Assembly (NCBI RefSeq): GCF_010183535.1
Contig: NC_071332.1
Location: 310,001-374,000, forward strand
Source of the DNA: Caenorhabditis remanei
Lineage: Eukaryota; Nematoda; Chromadorea; Rhabditida; Rhabditidae
Length of the DNA stretch: 64,000 nt
Reading direction: 5' to 3'
How positions within the stretch are numbered: the stretch's first letter is position 1; the number at the start of each line of letters is the position of its first letter. This document shows positions 12,201 through 21,241 of this stretch, one piece after another. The notes beneath the pieces were generated by a model. It was not told the origin of the DNA and made no database searches. It worked only from the letters and a program-made list of their open reading frames with translations. The position numbers and the translations under genes were made by a program.

Positions 12201-15200
12201 TCTTCGTTTAGTTTTCGATTTCAAACTATTTCAAACTAAATTACAGTTCGAGGAATACTTCGAGTATCCAAAAGAATCAGACATCAACATTGTGTTCAAT
12301 GACTCGATGACGATGCCAAATGTGACGTTCTGCATGTCTCGAGCGCAAGCTTGGTCTCATTTTAAGCTGAACTTGAGTGCACCAGCAGATGAGTGGGATG
12401 CGGTGGTTGATGAGAGTCTAGCCAACATGACTGATCACGACTCTTTTATGAAACAACCTTGGGACTACCGACTTGTAATGGAAGCGTATGATATGATCGC
12501 CACCTACAGTAGTTTGGAAAGAGAAACCACTGCTCATGGATCGGCTAGATCTATTCATGTGTTTAAGAACTCCCCAAGGCTCGCTGCGAAGAGAAAGACA
12601 TTCAAGAAATGGAGGGATATCCTCGATTCTCGACGAATCACTTTCGATGAGTTCACACAGAAGACAGGAATCGAGGTGTTACGTCGGTCGATGCAGAGAT
12701 TCAGAAGGCGTACATTCGACGATGATGACACTGTCATCAAGACAAAACTTCGTATCTCTTGGATTTCTCAGATGCAGATCTGCTATCAGCCGGAATTCGA
12801 CAAGGACAACTACAAGACTATTGACGATCAGGGAGTCTTCTTCGATATGCTCCTCTCACATAACGCTGAGAACACTGAGGATCAAAAGATTGATTGTATG
12901 TCGGTAGATTTCCATGGAAGACCATCCTCATTGAACAGATTCATGGAGGGTAAAGGAAGATCCAGAGATGGATTCATTGATGAGGTATTTCACATGGCTT
13001 AACAGTAGATAAAATTTGCTTTCAGCTCTGCTTGGGACAACGTCACGAAGTCACCGCGCACGTCACCGCTCTCTATCAGATGTTGGAGAACGATGAGCAG
13101 GGAACGAGATGTCGTGACGTGGAGGACGGTGAGGACAGTGAATTCAACTGTCGCTCTCGATGCAGAATGGAGATGATTCGTGACACTTGCCACTGCACTC
13201 CACTCTCATTGAGTTATCTGGCAAAGAAGGAGGATATGGAGATCTTCCCATTGTGTGACTACACTCAATGCACTGTTGAGTACGTGAGATGATTTATGAA
13301 AGATCCCTCATAAATGACATTTCAGCGTTCAAAAGGGTAACTACTCCGACACCGAATGCGCCAACAAATGCTTCCCCGACTGTCGTCAAATCCGCTTCGA
13401 AGTTGACCATTCCGTCAAAGGACGAATGCTTCGTCCAGATCTGACTCTTGTCGAGCTCTCCTGGGGACCATTCGAATACCTTACTATGGAGCAACAATGG
13501 AAGTACACACCAACCACTTTCATCGCCGCTCTCGGAGGATCCATCGGAATGTGGCTGGGACTCTCGATCTTGTCTCTTATTCAGGTATTTTGGAGATATT
13601 TCAGGTGATTAAGTATTTGGTTGAAATTTCAGCTTGTCACCTATTCCTACACATATTTCACCAAGAAGATTGTGAACGAGAAGATTCTCAAGAAGGGAAA
13701 TACTTTCGATAGAAAGGTGAGTGGGGAAGGGATCTGTAGGAAAGCGTAACTTCGTTCAGAGTAGGAGCTTAGGCATGCTGAGTATAGCAAATTAAAGGTC
13801 TGGGATCCCTTTACAAGATCGGGAAAGTCAACAATACGCTGAGATCGTTAATTTTAGAGTCGAAAGCTCTGAAATAGCAGGGCAGTTTAGGTCAGAATGA
13901 GACAGTTTCGCGATTTGTAGCTTTGAAGCGGGACAAATCCCATGTCCTGTGAGAACCACCCTAAGGTCGTTTCGGACCCCCATTTTAGAACTTATCAATC
14001 AGAACAAAACCGTAACGGAAGCGGACATGACTCACAAGAGAAGTACACGACGAGTTTAACATAAATTGTTTCTATAAATTTGGTCATAGGTACTTTTGAC
14101 ATTGAGGATTCCAAAACTGCAAGTAAAATCTGTAAAATGATCACGCGAAAATCAAACCTTTCCTATGATTAAGCTTGATGGCTCATAACTCGGTTCGTGT
14201 GATCATTTTGCAGATTTTTCTTGCAGTTTTGGAATCCTCAGGGTAAAAAGTACTTATGACCAAATTTATAGGAAAAGTTCAACTCGCCCCTTAGTGTTCT
14301 TCTCTTCTCAGAACCGCTCCTATTTCAAAACCTTTTCTTTCTAGCCTAGAACCAGGCTCCGAATTAGAACCATTCTACATCAGAAATGATACTCTTGACC
14401 TGCTAGCTCTGATCGGTACAGCGAGTTCTGACTCAGAACTGTCTAGGGCCTTTGCCTTTGATCTAGAATACTTAAAATCACCGAATTCTCCCAAAATACC
14501 AAAACTTTCATGAAAACCCATTTTAGATCCCTAATACTAAGAAAACGATCATATAAGTGAGTTTGATTGCAAGAACTCTTCTCTATCTTTTCTATCGTTT
14601 GATACACTTCGAAATCACTGAACAAAATCCACATTTGAATGCCACTAGCAATCATTTCACCACTTTTCACACAGGACGAAGACGACGACGGTGACTTCTC
14701 AATTGACAACGGAACGGAGCGAAAGAAGATGTCGCTGGCTGAGAATCCGTTCGCCGAGTTCTTCCCGGGAGGATCTCCCGAACAACCGAAGAGGGGATCG
14801 AAACCAAATTCACGTCAAGCATCACTTGATAAGGCAAGCACTCACTATAAGTCTCACTTATGATTTTTCGGATTCTTCTTAATTTCAAAATTTCCAAAAA
14901 TAATTCTAATTTTTAATATTTCAGGACAACGGCCAAGGATATAGTGCAAATCCAAAAGGTGCCCGAGCTCAATGAGCCAATTAGTTCCATGCTATCAGTC
15001 AAGTTACCGGTTGTTCCATTCATTAGTTTTTTGTTTATTTTCTCAGGTTGATAATCATTTTCTCACTCACTTTTCCCCCGTTTTTTCACCCATTCCCCAA
15101 CCACTAGAATATTTACGAAAACCTGTGATTTTTGGAGTCATAATTATCATAATTACAAAATAAATCCTTCGTTCAATGATTTTACCTATGAATCGTGAAC

Positions 15201-16910
15201 TTTTTCCTCTCAATCGTCGGTGTCTCCCGATCACTTGTCAATCGGATACTTCGCAGACTCGCCGCCTCCTCACTATCTTCTGAAGCGGCGACGATTGAAG
15301 ACGTTGAACTGGAGTATGGGGTGGGTTGGCTTGTCGTGTGACATCGACGGATGTGAGCTTCGAAGTCCAGGTCGCAAACGCCTTCTAGTGGAAGTTTTTG
15401 ACAAACTCCGTGTTCGCCGTATCTGGAAGTAAAGGGGTTAACTCTGATCTTGAGAATTTTTTTGAACGGTTTCTGTTGAAATCTGTTGAAATCGGCTTAG
15501 TTTGAACCGCTGAAAAATGTGAAAAAAACTAAATTTTGGTGAAAAATCTCAGTTTAAGTTTACAAAGTTCAACCCTTTAATTGTTGTACCGTCAAAATTA
15601 AGTGCGGTTAAACTCGCTTCAAAATGAATATTATAACATCAAAAGTATACCAAAATGTAGATCTCAGCGAGCATAAGTGAATGTAACTTTACTGAATCAT
15701 GTCCGTTTTGCTTAAACTTTTTTGGAAGCTAAAATATTCAAATTTTTCCTGAGAATTTGAAAAAAAACTTTTTATTTTTCTCTTGGAATTATAAAGTTTT
15801 TTTTTGTTTCAAAATGTTGGAAAACACCTAACGTTCCGGATCACAGGGTCTAGGTGTGAGTAGTGAAATCGTATGCGCTCCACTAGACATTGGCGGTAAA
15901 TTCAAATTTTAATTTTTTAAATTCGCTGTTTCACTGTGGTACATTGATACGCAGCTTAATCGACCACTTTTTGAGCCGATTTATGTTAGTTTTCCCGCAT
16001 TTTTGGCCAGTTTTTCGACCGTCGCGCGTCTTTTCGAGAACAATACTATTCATAAAATAAATAACATTTTTAAATAAAAAATTTATTTCGAATTTCGCGC
16101 TAAAATTTTAGCTGATTTCAGCGGAGCGCGTTTATTTTCACTACTCATCCCGAGACCCTGTGCCGGATCCAAGTATAAAACTAGAACTGACTTTAGAACG
16201 AGAGGAAAATGATGAGAATTCCTCTTCGCGGGCAAACGGGGGAAAACTACGGAGAGCGGGTAGATCAAAACGGTAGACCAAAAATAATAATAAAATTTTT
16301 GTGACTTGATAACAACGTCACAACAGTAAGTTAAGTGGTTTTTTTAAACCCTGAGCATCGTGCTAGAGCTCCAGAAGTCAAAAGTGGCGCCCTCTGGAAA
16401 ATCTTCATAACTCATCAGAAAATGCTCCAAATTAGTCGAAACATGTACCAAAAGAAACCATCATTTAAAAATGACAATTTTAGAAAATTTTCATTCCCAT
16501 TTTTCTTAATTCCCGTTATTTCCTGGCTATAAAACTTAAAAAGAATAGAGACATGTGTTTCATTATGTGCCATCAAGCTCGTTGTGTGGAGTTTTTGAAA
16601 GGTATGTTCGTTTTATAGTCAGAAAATATAGGAAGTTCAGAAAAAAGGGAACAAAAAATTATTGTTTTTCCTCTATTAAATATTTCTAGTCAGAAACACT
16701 TTGGCGATACACAAACCTGCACAAAAAGCTGCCACCTTCTTGTGTCGTGTGATCTTGTCTAATATGTCTCGCGAGTTCCGTCGAAGACAAGAACTCAAGA
16801 GTGGGCTCACAGTAGTCACACGTTCGTGGGTAACCCGGTTCCAGATGAGTTTTGAGAGATGCGCGCGACGAACTCGCAGATGATATTAGACCTACTATAC
16901 GGTCTTCCAT
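260..16910 (-). CDS. vps-54: VPS54, subunit of the GARP tethering complex
   Basis: VPS54 is the GARP/EARP-type tether subunit that captures endosome-derived vesicles at the trans-Golgi. Eight phase-consistent exons (16910-16717, 15422-15186, 9646-9466, 9422-9321, 4319-4167, 3490-1902, 911-718, 669-260) give about 1019 aa. Family hallmarks are NLSAVLADPSRS with FFTRHWGDTFV (human has NLPAALNDP and FFTKTWG), IDPRFTLGDSSTF, a long helical middle, AEFGHQCAQQRIS and LGAGALQLVGLKTIS. The first two exons add a Cys/His-rich N-terminus (C31, C34, H49, H54; C64, C72, H88, H93) resembling paired zinc fingers, which human VPS54 lacks as far as I recall. A splice acceptor (TTCCAG) lies 18 bp before the ATG and a tiny upstream ORF sits between them. 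Introns 9649-15185 and 4320-9320 host other genes. The identification is secure; assignment of the N-terminal exons rests on phase match and continuity with the conserved core. Confidence 0.9.
3715..4115. repeat. Imperfect palindrome in a vps-54 intron
   Basis: Left arm about 3715-3815 (with gactgaaattcgctggaatc) is mirrored by about 4031-4110 (gatttcagcgaatttcagtc). An inner pair, ttttttccggattttt and aaatccggaaaaat, lies near 3904-3967. The layout suggests a decayed foldback/MITE element filling the intron. Confidence 0.6.
4568..4747. mobile_element. 180-bp MITE with 37-bp terminal inverted repeats
   Basis: Both ends carry the same 37-bp terminal inverted repeat (starts CACGTTGAGTCCCAGG) with two mismatches. 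The hexamer AGTAAG abuts both ends (562-567 after 4000, i.e. 4562-4567, and 4748-4753), consistent with a target-site duplication. There is no coding capacity. It lies in the long vps-54 intron; the high terminal identity implies a fairly recent insertion. Confidence 0.75.
4926..5565. mobile_element. Putative deleted DNA transposon with 18-bp terminal repeats
   Basis: The left end (4926-4943, TATTTCCCGAGTAATGGG) and right end (5548-5565) are exact inverted copies. The interior carries a short minus-strand coding remnant with its own poly(A) signal (see 5279-5457). The size, about 640 bp, is too small for a full transposase, so this looks like an internally deleted copy. Boundaries are inferred from the inverted ends only. 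Confidence 0.5.
5279..5457 (-). pseudogene. Remnant of a Cys/His-rich (PHD-like) C-terminal finger, probably transposase-derived
   Basis: The minus strand from about 5457 reads open to TGA at 5327-5329 and encodes YCKTCRLWSHEACA followed by KCSICAGTYEE. This C-x2-C, W-x-H-E-x-C, C-x2-C spacing is typical of the PHD-like finger that ends many worm transposase-like proteins. A minus-strand AATAAA lies about 45 bp past the stop codon, near 5280-5285. No catalytic domain is present upstream. I infer a 3' fragment of a transposon gene inside the element at 4926-5565; an independent small exon is the alternative. Confidence 0.4.
5758..6309 (+). CDS. Small MSP-domain protein, nested in a vps-54 intron
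   Basis: Two exons (5758-6041, 6087-6309) encode about 168 aa. Residues about 5-115 form a major-sperm-protein fold: FNPSESLTFYLVP, the CNVEITNNS strand, IKFKNTNPGIL, IKAGERCVIRAIFKG and YTVVIRAVPEN. A charged, Lys/Glu-rich tail follows. MSP-domain proteins of this size are mostly sperm or cytoskeletal proteins in nematodes, but the domain alone does not fix the role. The 45-bp intron ends in AAG rather than the usual CAG, yet the reading phase is exact. The gene lies antisense inside the roughly 5-kb intron 4320-9320 of vps-54. It is intact, so it is probably a functional gene and perhaps a retro- or translocation-derived insertion. Confidence 0.8.
6441..6525 (+). repeat. tRNA-like sequence with A-box and B-box
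   Basis: An A-box-like TAGCACAGTAGT (6456-6467) and a B-box-like GGTTGGATTCC (6498-6508) are spaced like a pol III internal promoter. The flanks pair only weakly, so a working tRNA is not supported. It is more likely a tRNA-derived SINE or a decayed tRNA copy. Similar A/B-box pairs occur near 56419 and 59414. Confidence 0.35.
7532..8263 (+). CDS. Unresolved small gene or pseudogene, Cys/Pro-rich last exon
   Basis: The clearest piece is a plus-strand exon from about 8080 to the TGA at 8261-8263. It starts DSDISEVPAPPCDLL and continues into a Cys/Pro-rich stretch containing CPPQMCPLVPTRC. Upstream, ATG at 7549 opens MDLMDSSDDSTDSETSE. A segment ending SDYEVGW meets a good donor (GTAAGC) at about 7770. 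I could not join these into one open model with canonical sites. Two copies of an approximately 50-bp segment (7493-7541, 7633-7681) suggest local duplication. Product unknown; decay or alternative 5' exons of del-6 are possible. Confidence 0.3.
8630..14975 (+). CDS. del-6: DEG/ENaC family cation channel subunit
   Basis: The likely product is an amiloride-type sodium channel subunit of the degenerin family. Exons are 11966-12161, 12247-12984, 13026-13279, 13326-13584, 13633-13716, 14675-14833 and 14925-14975 (579 aa from ATG 11967). An upstream exon, 8630-8712, ends MRRRRRLMR-like and joins in frame to 11966, giving about 607 aa. TM1 is near residues 44-60. The extracellular region is Cys-rich, with the typical Cys-dense block around 13170-13380. 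TM2 near 461-482 carries ALGGSIGMWLGLS, the family selectivity-filter region. The last intron appears to start GC (AAG|GCAAGC) instead of GT. The acidic cytoplasmic tail follows. The 11966-14975 part lies inside a vps-54 intron on the opposite strand; the 8630 exon lies in the next one. The symbol is from remembered synteny with C. elegans. Confidence 0.88.
8822..9265. repeat. Tandem direct duplication of about 200 bp
   Basis: Units at about 8822-9025 and 9077-9265 share ATCTTAGGATCTGAAAT, the following TAGGTGATTTTTGT-type text, TACAGTAATCC and CTTTCCT(G/A)TCCAT in the same order. The copies are clearly diverged. They lie between del-6 exon 1 and the vps-54 exon at 9321. Confidence 0.65.
9647..11965. 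other. Shared intron/promoter region of del-6 and vps-54
   Basis: No exon is supported on either strand. For vps-54 this is intron; for del-6 it is the upstream part of the long first intron and the likely promoter of the shorter form starting at 11967. An open stretch at 10745-11119 shows no family similarity and no good splice sites and is left uncalled. Confidence 0.5.
14060..14285. repeat. Palindromic element in a del-6 intron
   Basis: The arms begin CTATAAATTTGGTCATAGG (14071 onward) and end CCTATAAATTTGG in reverse (14270s). Inner arms are GGATTCCAAAACTGCAAG and CTTGCAGTTTTGGAATCC. A related copy is at 40998-41350. Confidence 0.7.
15186..15422 (-). other. vps-54: Second coding exon of vps-54 (detail)
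   Basis: This exon lies just downstream of the del-6 stop, in a locally GC-rich island, and encodes the second finger: C64 (split codon) then GEHGVCQKLPLEGVC and FEAHIRRCH, followed by a Ser-rich linker. It ends CATAG|GTAAAATC in phase 2, which matches the exon starting at 9646 and restores SFTQNLSAVLADP, the first conserved VPS54 motif. The plus strand is also open here but has no support as a gene. Confidence 0.8.
15831..16175. mobile_element. MITE-like element, family A, copy 1
   Basis: The left end GGATCACAGGGTCTAGGTG and following GAGTAGTGAAAT are mirrored at the right end (attttcactactcatcccgagaccctgtgccggatcc). The interior includes GCTTAATCGACCACTTTTTG and an AT-rich core. A second copy in opposite orientation lies at 52557-52800. 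It occupies vps-54 intron 1. Confidence 0.75.
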
Positions 16911-16926
16911 TTATCTATGTATCATT

Positions 16927-17391
16927 TCTGGAATAATTCGGGTTAGAACATTATAAAAATAGTAAAATTAACTTCAAAAAAGTACAAAAATATATAGAAA
17001 AACTGCGAGAAAACAGCGTTCAAAATCGATCGAACCAAAAACACATTCAAATTCTTTATTATATGCACCAATGGTACTTGAGGCACTTTGTGCGAAATAA
17101 AGCGAATGGGGGAAAAAGAGAGAGAGAACACTTTCACACCACTAAATAATTCTTTTTTCGGCTGAATAAAACGAAAACTGGGAGGGGGGAATTTCCTATC
17201 GATACCTGTGTGTCTATTGTTTTTTTTTCTCGATTGATAATTAGCACCACGGGGGAGTGTCATGAAGTGAAACAGGAGAAAAATACAACGAAAAAAGAAT
17301 AATTTGAGATAGAGAAATAAAGAAATAAAGAGATTTTAACAGTGAATAATACAAGTATTTTTAATTTGAACAAGAAGGGGAACGGGGGAAA
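16927..17391 (-). promoter_or_regulatory. Operon-like gap between mics-1 and vps-54
   Basis: On the minus strand an AATAAA (17055-17060) follows mics-1, and about 125 bp later a splice acceptor TTATTCCAG ends at 16928, just before the vps-54 start. A T-rich run lies between. This geometry is that of a C. elegans SL2 trans-splice junction. It is inferred from spacing only. Confidence 0.55.
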
Positions 17392-20138
17392 TTATTTACG
17401 TCCTCTGATAAATCTGTAGACGAGGTATCCGGAGAGAGTGAGGGCTCCAAGACCGATGGAGACGTAGAGCGCTTCGGTGAGCCACGAGTTGCTGGAATTG
17501 TTTTGTATATTTTTGAATTTTCTCAAAAAATTGAGTCTTCGTTTTTTAAATATGGAAATTCATTTTAGGCATGGAAATTAGAAGTATTCATCTGAAAGAT
17601 CTCTTCCAATCAAATCTATTCTGAAAATGTGCAAAAATAGTTATCTTATAGGGAAAATAATCCAAAAATTAAAATTTTAATGTGCGAATACCGTAAAACC
17701 AGAAAATTTCGCACGATTTTTTCTAAATGTCTTAAATCTTCAATTGCCTTTAAACTTTAAAAAAAAATCGGTATATTCTTTGAATTTTCTCAAAAAGTTA
17801 GATTTTGTCAGCGGAAATCACACAAAAATTGCGATTTTCCGGTTAAAGTCACGAAATTTTTTACTATAAAATCTAGTTTTTCTATTTTTTTTGAAAAAAA
17901 ACCATTTTTCACAATTATTTTCAATAAAACGAATTTTAAACGACTACAAAATTCGTCCATTTTTGGTCGTTTAAAACTTGGTTTAATGAAATTAATTGTG
18001 AAAAAAAGCTGAAAAATCATGATTTTAAGCAGCAAAAAATGATCGAAAAATCCTTTTTCTACTGAGATAATCGACTAAAAACCAACTTTCTCGGATCCAA
18101 AATGCCTAACGGCTTTCGTGGAGTTCTCGGAACATCATCTATGATTGAATGAGTGGATGGGGCGTATGAGGTCACACTCTGAGCATCTTCCTCCTCGTAC
18201 ACTTTTCCGCGAATTCTGGAATCACTTTTTTTTTATTGATTTAGGTTGGAAAAGCTTTTAAAAATGAGGTTTTGTATGAATTCAAGCGATTTTCATCCTT
18301 TTTTCTCTCATAAACTCATATATTTACCTCTCAATAACAGCTGAAATGCCATGAGACGTCAATCTTCCAGATTTCGGTGTATCCGTCCCGTTGTTTCTCA
18401 TTGAATTCTGTGTCTGCGGTGTCCTATCTTGAGGGCTCAACGTGGCAGAAGCCGTCGGGGTTTGTGTTCGTTGCTCCTCCTGAAGTTGCAGACACTCCCG
18501 ATCGATTAACATTTTCGCCACGTGGCCGATTTTCACACTTCTGAAGACGTCGACTGCTTCGTCGTGCGTCTTGAATGTCATATCGATTCCGTCGAACTGC
18601 AAAAATTGGTCTATTAGCTCAGCACAGTTCTTAGAACTGCGCTCCACCGATACCCCTTTTAAAAATCTATTTTTCTCTGAGTCTCTCAATTTTGCACACA
18701 ATTTTCTTCGGTTTCGGTAGAGCGCGGTTGCTAAAAGCGTGTCGTGCTAATAATTCGAAAAATAAAGAAAATAAAAACCGTACCGATAAAATCTTGTCAC
18801 CACATCGAACGACTCCGTAGGATTTTGAATTTACATTCACAGATGAAATGTATAATCCACAGTCGCCAGGGAAGTGTGGATTGTCGGTTCCACCAACTAT
18901 ATTGAATCCGAAACCTGAAATATCATTATTAGCTCGACATGCTTTTAAATGCTGGGAATTTCCTTATAAAGTCCTTTCAACTGTCTTAAATCTTGAAATC
19001 GCGTTAAATTTCACAAAAATCGGTATATTTTTTTTTTAGAAAAGTTGAGTTTTGTGACATGTTTAAGTCATGAAATCTTTATTTTCGTCTCTAGTTTTAA
19101 CTGAAAAATCTAGCTTTTCAATTTTAGTATATTTCAATTGTCAAAAAAGGCATTTTTCACTATTAAATATTTTCATTGAAACGAGTTTTAAACAACTACG
19201 AAATTCGTCAAAATACTCATAACAAACTGAAAAAAGACATCAAAATCAACTTCAAATTACCAGTCACGCAACTGTTGCTTTTCTGTCTTTTTTTTTAGAT
19301 TTTAGTAGTATTTTAACGAATTTCGTAGTTGTTTAAGACTAGTAATTTGAAAATAATAGTGAAAAATGCCCTTTTTGACAAAAAAGGAAAAAACTAAATT
19401 TTTCTGTTAAAATCAGAGACAAAAATGAGGATTTCATGACTTCATCCGGAAAATTGCAATTTTTGTGTGATTTTGGCTCAAAAACTCAATTTTTTGAGAA
19501 AATTCAAAAAACATATTATCACGGCACGCTTCTTACAACCGCGCTCTACCGAAACCTCAAAAAAATAGTGTGCGAAATTGAGAGATTCTGAGAAAAAGAG
19601 ACATTTTTCAAAGGCATTCCGTGCTAATATATTTAATTTTTCAAAGAAAACATTTTTCACTATTAAATATTTTCGTTAAAACGAGTTTTAAACAACTACG
19701 AAATTCGTCAAAATACTCATAACAAACTGAAAAAAGACATCAAAATCAACTTCAAATTACCAGTCACGCAACTGTTGCTTTTCTGTCTTTTTTTAGTTTT
19801 TAGTTTAAATAAATTTCCTGTTTCCCACCATTCGCCGTCTTCTGAATCTCCACCAACGTCAACGGCTGCTCCTCTGAAGTGTCACTATTCTGATTCTGCA
19901 TCGTCGTCGGTGTCGTTGTCGTATTGAAATCCATCGTGTCGGTGGCTTCTGCAGCGAATGAAATATCGAATGTATTCTCTTGATCAGCGAGAAATGGAGA
20001 GGAAACGAGAGTGGCTTTGTCTGAAGATTCACTCTCGAGTCTCTCCTGGGGGAATTTTAAATTTTCCGAATTTCACTACTCACGTTCATAGACTGGAGTG
20101 TTGAATACGACGTCTTCTTGTGGTGGCGACACCATCAT
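17392..20138 (-). CDS. mics-1: Tail-anchored PDZ protein of mitochondria (SYNJ2BP/OMP25-like)
   Basis: Resembles the outer-mitochondrial-membrane PDZ protein OMP25/SYNJ2BP. Exons 20045-19829, 18914-18784, 18596-18328, 18215-18087 and 17491-17392 join in phase. The PDZ domain begins LVEIQKTANGFGFNIVGGTD (GLGF-type carboxylate loop) and runs through CGDKILS to DEAVDVFRSVKIG. A Ser/Thr/Pro linker follows, then a C-terminal helix ending YLVYRFIRGRK, a tail anchor with basic end as in SYNJ2BP. The N-terminus is uncertain. A first exon with ATG at 20138 (MMVSPPQED) directly follows an acceptor, but its good donor is out of frame; a weak in-frame GT at CCA|GTCTATG, or a start at MDFNTTTT in the next exon, are the options. 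It is probably the middle gene of an operon with erh-1 and vps-54. Confidence 0.82.
17500..18060. repeat. AT-rich palindromic sequence in mics-1 intron
   Basis: Arms with AATTGCGATTTTCCGG, CAATAAAACGAATTTTAAACG and ACTACAAAATTCGTCC and their partial complements fill the intron. Related text recurs in the next large mics-1 intron (18960-19480). Confidence 0.5.
18613..18752. repeat. Palindromic element, family B (gcgctccaccga/tcggtagagcgc)
   Basis: Outer ends read TTAGCTCAGCAC and GTGCTAAT. Inner arms are CTGCGCTCCACCGA and TTTCGGTAGAGCGCGGTTG. Clear relatives are at 19514-19631, 20509-20652, 22895-22985 and 52306-52437. It overlaps the donor side of a mics-1 intron. Confidence 0.7.
19163..19800. 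repeat. Near-identical direct repeat of about 135 bp
   Basis: Copies at 19163-19297 and 19657-19800 share long exact runs, for example TTTTAAACAACTACGAAATT and CCAGTCACGCAACTGTTGCT. Between them lie an inverted segment and a family B element (19514-19631). The identity suggests recent duplication inside the mics-1 intron. Confidence 0.8.
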
Positions 20139-20394
20139 ACTGGACGAAAATTGTTTTTTAATAAAAAAGAAATGAATAATTTCAAAAATATTCAACAGAT
20201 GGCAACAACTGAAATTATTGAAATAATCAAAAGAACTTTTTCAAAAATCTTTATAAATGGTTATTAAAATTTACACAAAATGAGAAGCTTAGCTTGAGAA
20301 ACTTGATAAATTAAAAATTAAAACTGAATCCGTGGTTTTTGAGAGTTTTTGAGTCACTTTTGAAGACGAGAACGATATATGACGGCACCCGCTA

Positions 20395-20945
20395 TTAACG
20401 ATCACGAATCCGCTCGTTCATCAAGTTGAATATGCTTTCTTTGACGAATTGCTTGTTGTGTGGGACGTATGTGAACGATTGCTGAAAACAATTCTTTCAT
20501 TTTTAGTCGATAAGCTCGGCACAGTTCTTACAAATGCGCTCCACCGAAATACCCTTGAAAAATGTCTATTTATCTCTGAGTCTCTCTACTTCGCACACAA
20601 TTTTCTTCGGTTTCGGTAGAGCGCTGTTGTAAGACGCGTGCAGTGCTAATAAATGTTTGAAAAATTACATTATCAAGCACCAGCATGGAGAGATCCTTGA
20701 GATCGTCGATGAACTCGAACAGGTTTGAGATGTCGTAGGTGATTGTGGCCCGTGTTGGAGTCTTCTTTTTCAGGTACTCCTCGTACACTTTGCAGATTCC
20801 TAAAAATTTTATTTTTAAGTTAATTTTTCAATTTATTAACTCAAAAAAACTTACCGTCGAGACAATCATTAGTGGACTCGTAATCCGACCAGGAGCGCGA
20901 CTCGATGTTGTCTGTTGGTTGGAGTAGAAGAATTGTGTGACTCAT
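20395..20945 (-). CDS. erh-1: Enhancer of rudimentary homolog (ERH)
   Basis: ERH is a small dimeric nuclear protein that scaffolds RNA-processing complexes; in worms one paralog (erh-2) works in the piRNA-processing PETISCO complex. Exons 20945-20855, 20799-20669 and 20481-20395 give 102 aa (human ERH is 104). The protein starts MSHTILLLQPTDN and keeps DYES, GICKVYEEYLK, ITYDISNLFEFIDDLKDLS and FTYVPHNKQFVKESI, covering the whole fold. The first intron is 55 bp. It is first in a likely operon with mics-1 (gap about 255 bp) and diverges from lpd-9 across about 295 bp. The choice of erh-1 over erh-2 rests on remembered synteny. Confidence 0.9.
20509..20652. repeat. Palindromic element, family B, in erh-1 intron
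   Basis: TGCGCTCCACCGAAATACCC on the left and TTTCGGTAGAGCGCTG on the right, with outer AAGCTCGGCAC and GCAGTGCTAAT. It is about 140 bp and takes up nearly all of intron 2 of erh-1. Confidence 0.75.
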
Positions 20946-21241
20946 TTTTTGGAATTTCTAAAAAAAAAAGAGTTTTTTAGCTGAAAAATGATTGCAACGT
21001 TGAAGAAAAATATGAAAAAAAAGAGCACGAGAAATGCGTCAAGCGGAAATCGAGTTTCACGCCAAGTCGCGGCTTTGCGCATTTCTCGTGCTCGCGCAAA
21101 ATTTATTTTTTGCGATTTTTCAGCTGCTTCAAATCGTGATTTAATGTTCTGAAAATCACGAAAAAGAATAAATTATTGATTTTCAATCTATTTTCCGGTC
21201 AAAAATCTTTAAAAAATCATTAAAATTCAGGTAATTCCGCC
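20946..21241. promoter_or_regulatory. Divergent promoter region erh-1 / lpd-9 with a 16-bp palindrome
   Basis: Two perfect 16-bp arms, GAGCACGAGAAATGCG (21023-21038) and its complement (21078-21093), flank a 39-bp loop in the only gap between two divergent genes. A likely trans-splice acceptor AAATTCAG ends at 21230, 11 bp before the lpd-9 ATG. Confidence 0.55.

Noticed and set aside
15220..15432. Plus-strand reading frame of 70 codons in a GC-rich island
   Set aside because: The minus strand of the same island is a vps-54 exon with correct splice sites and phase on both sides; the plus frame is its shadow.
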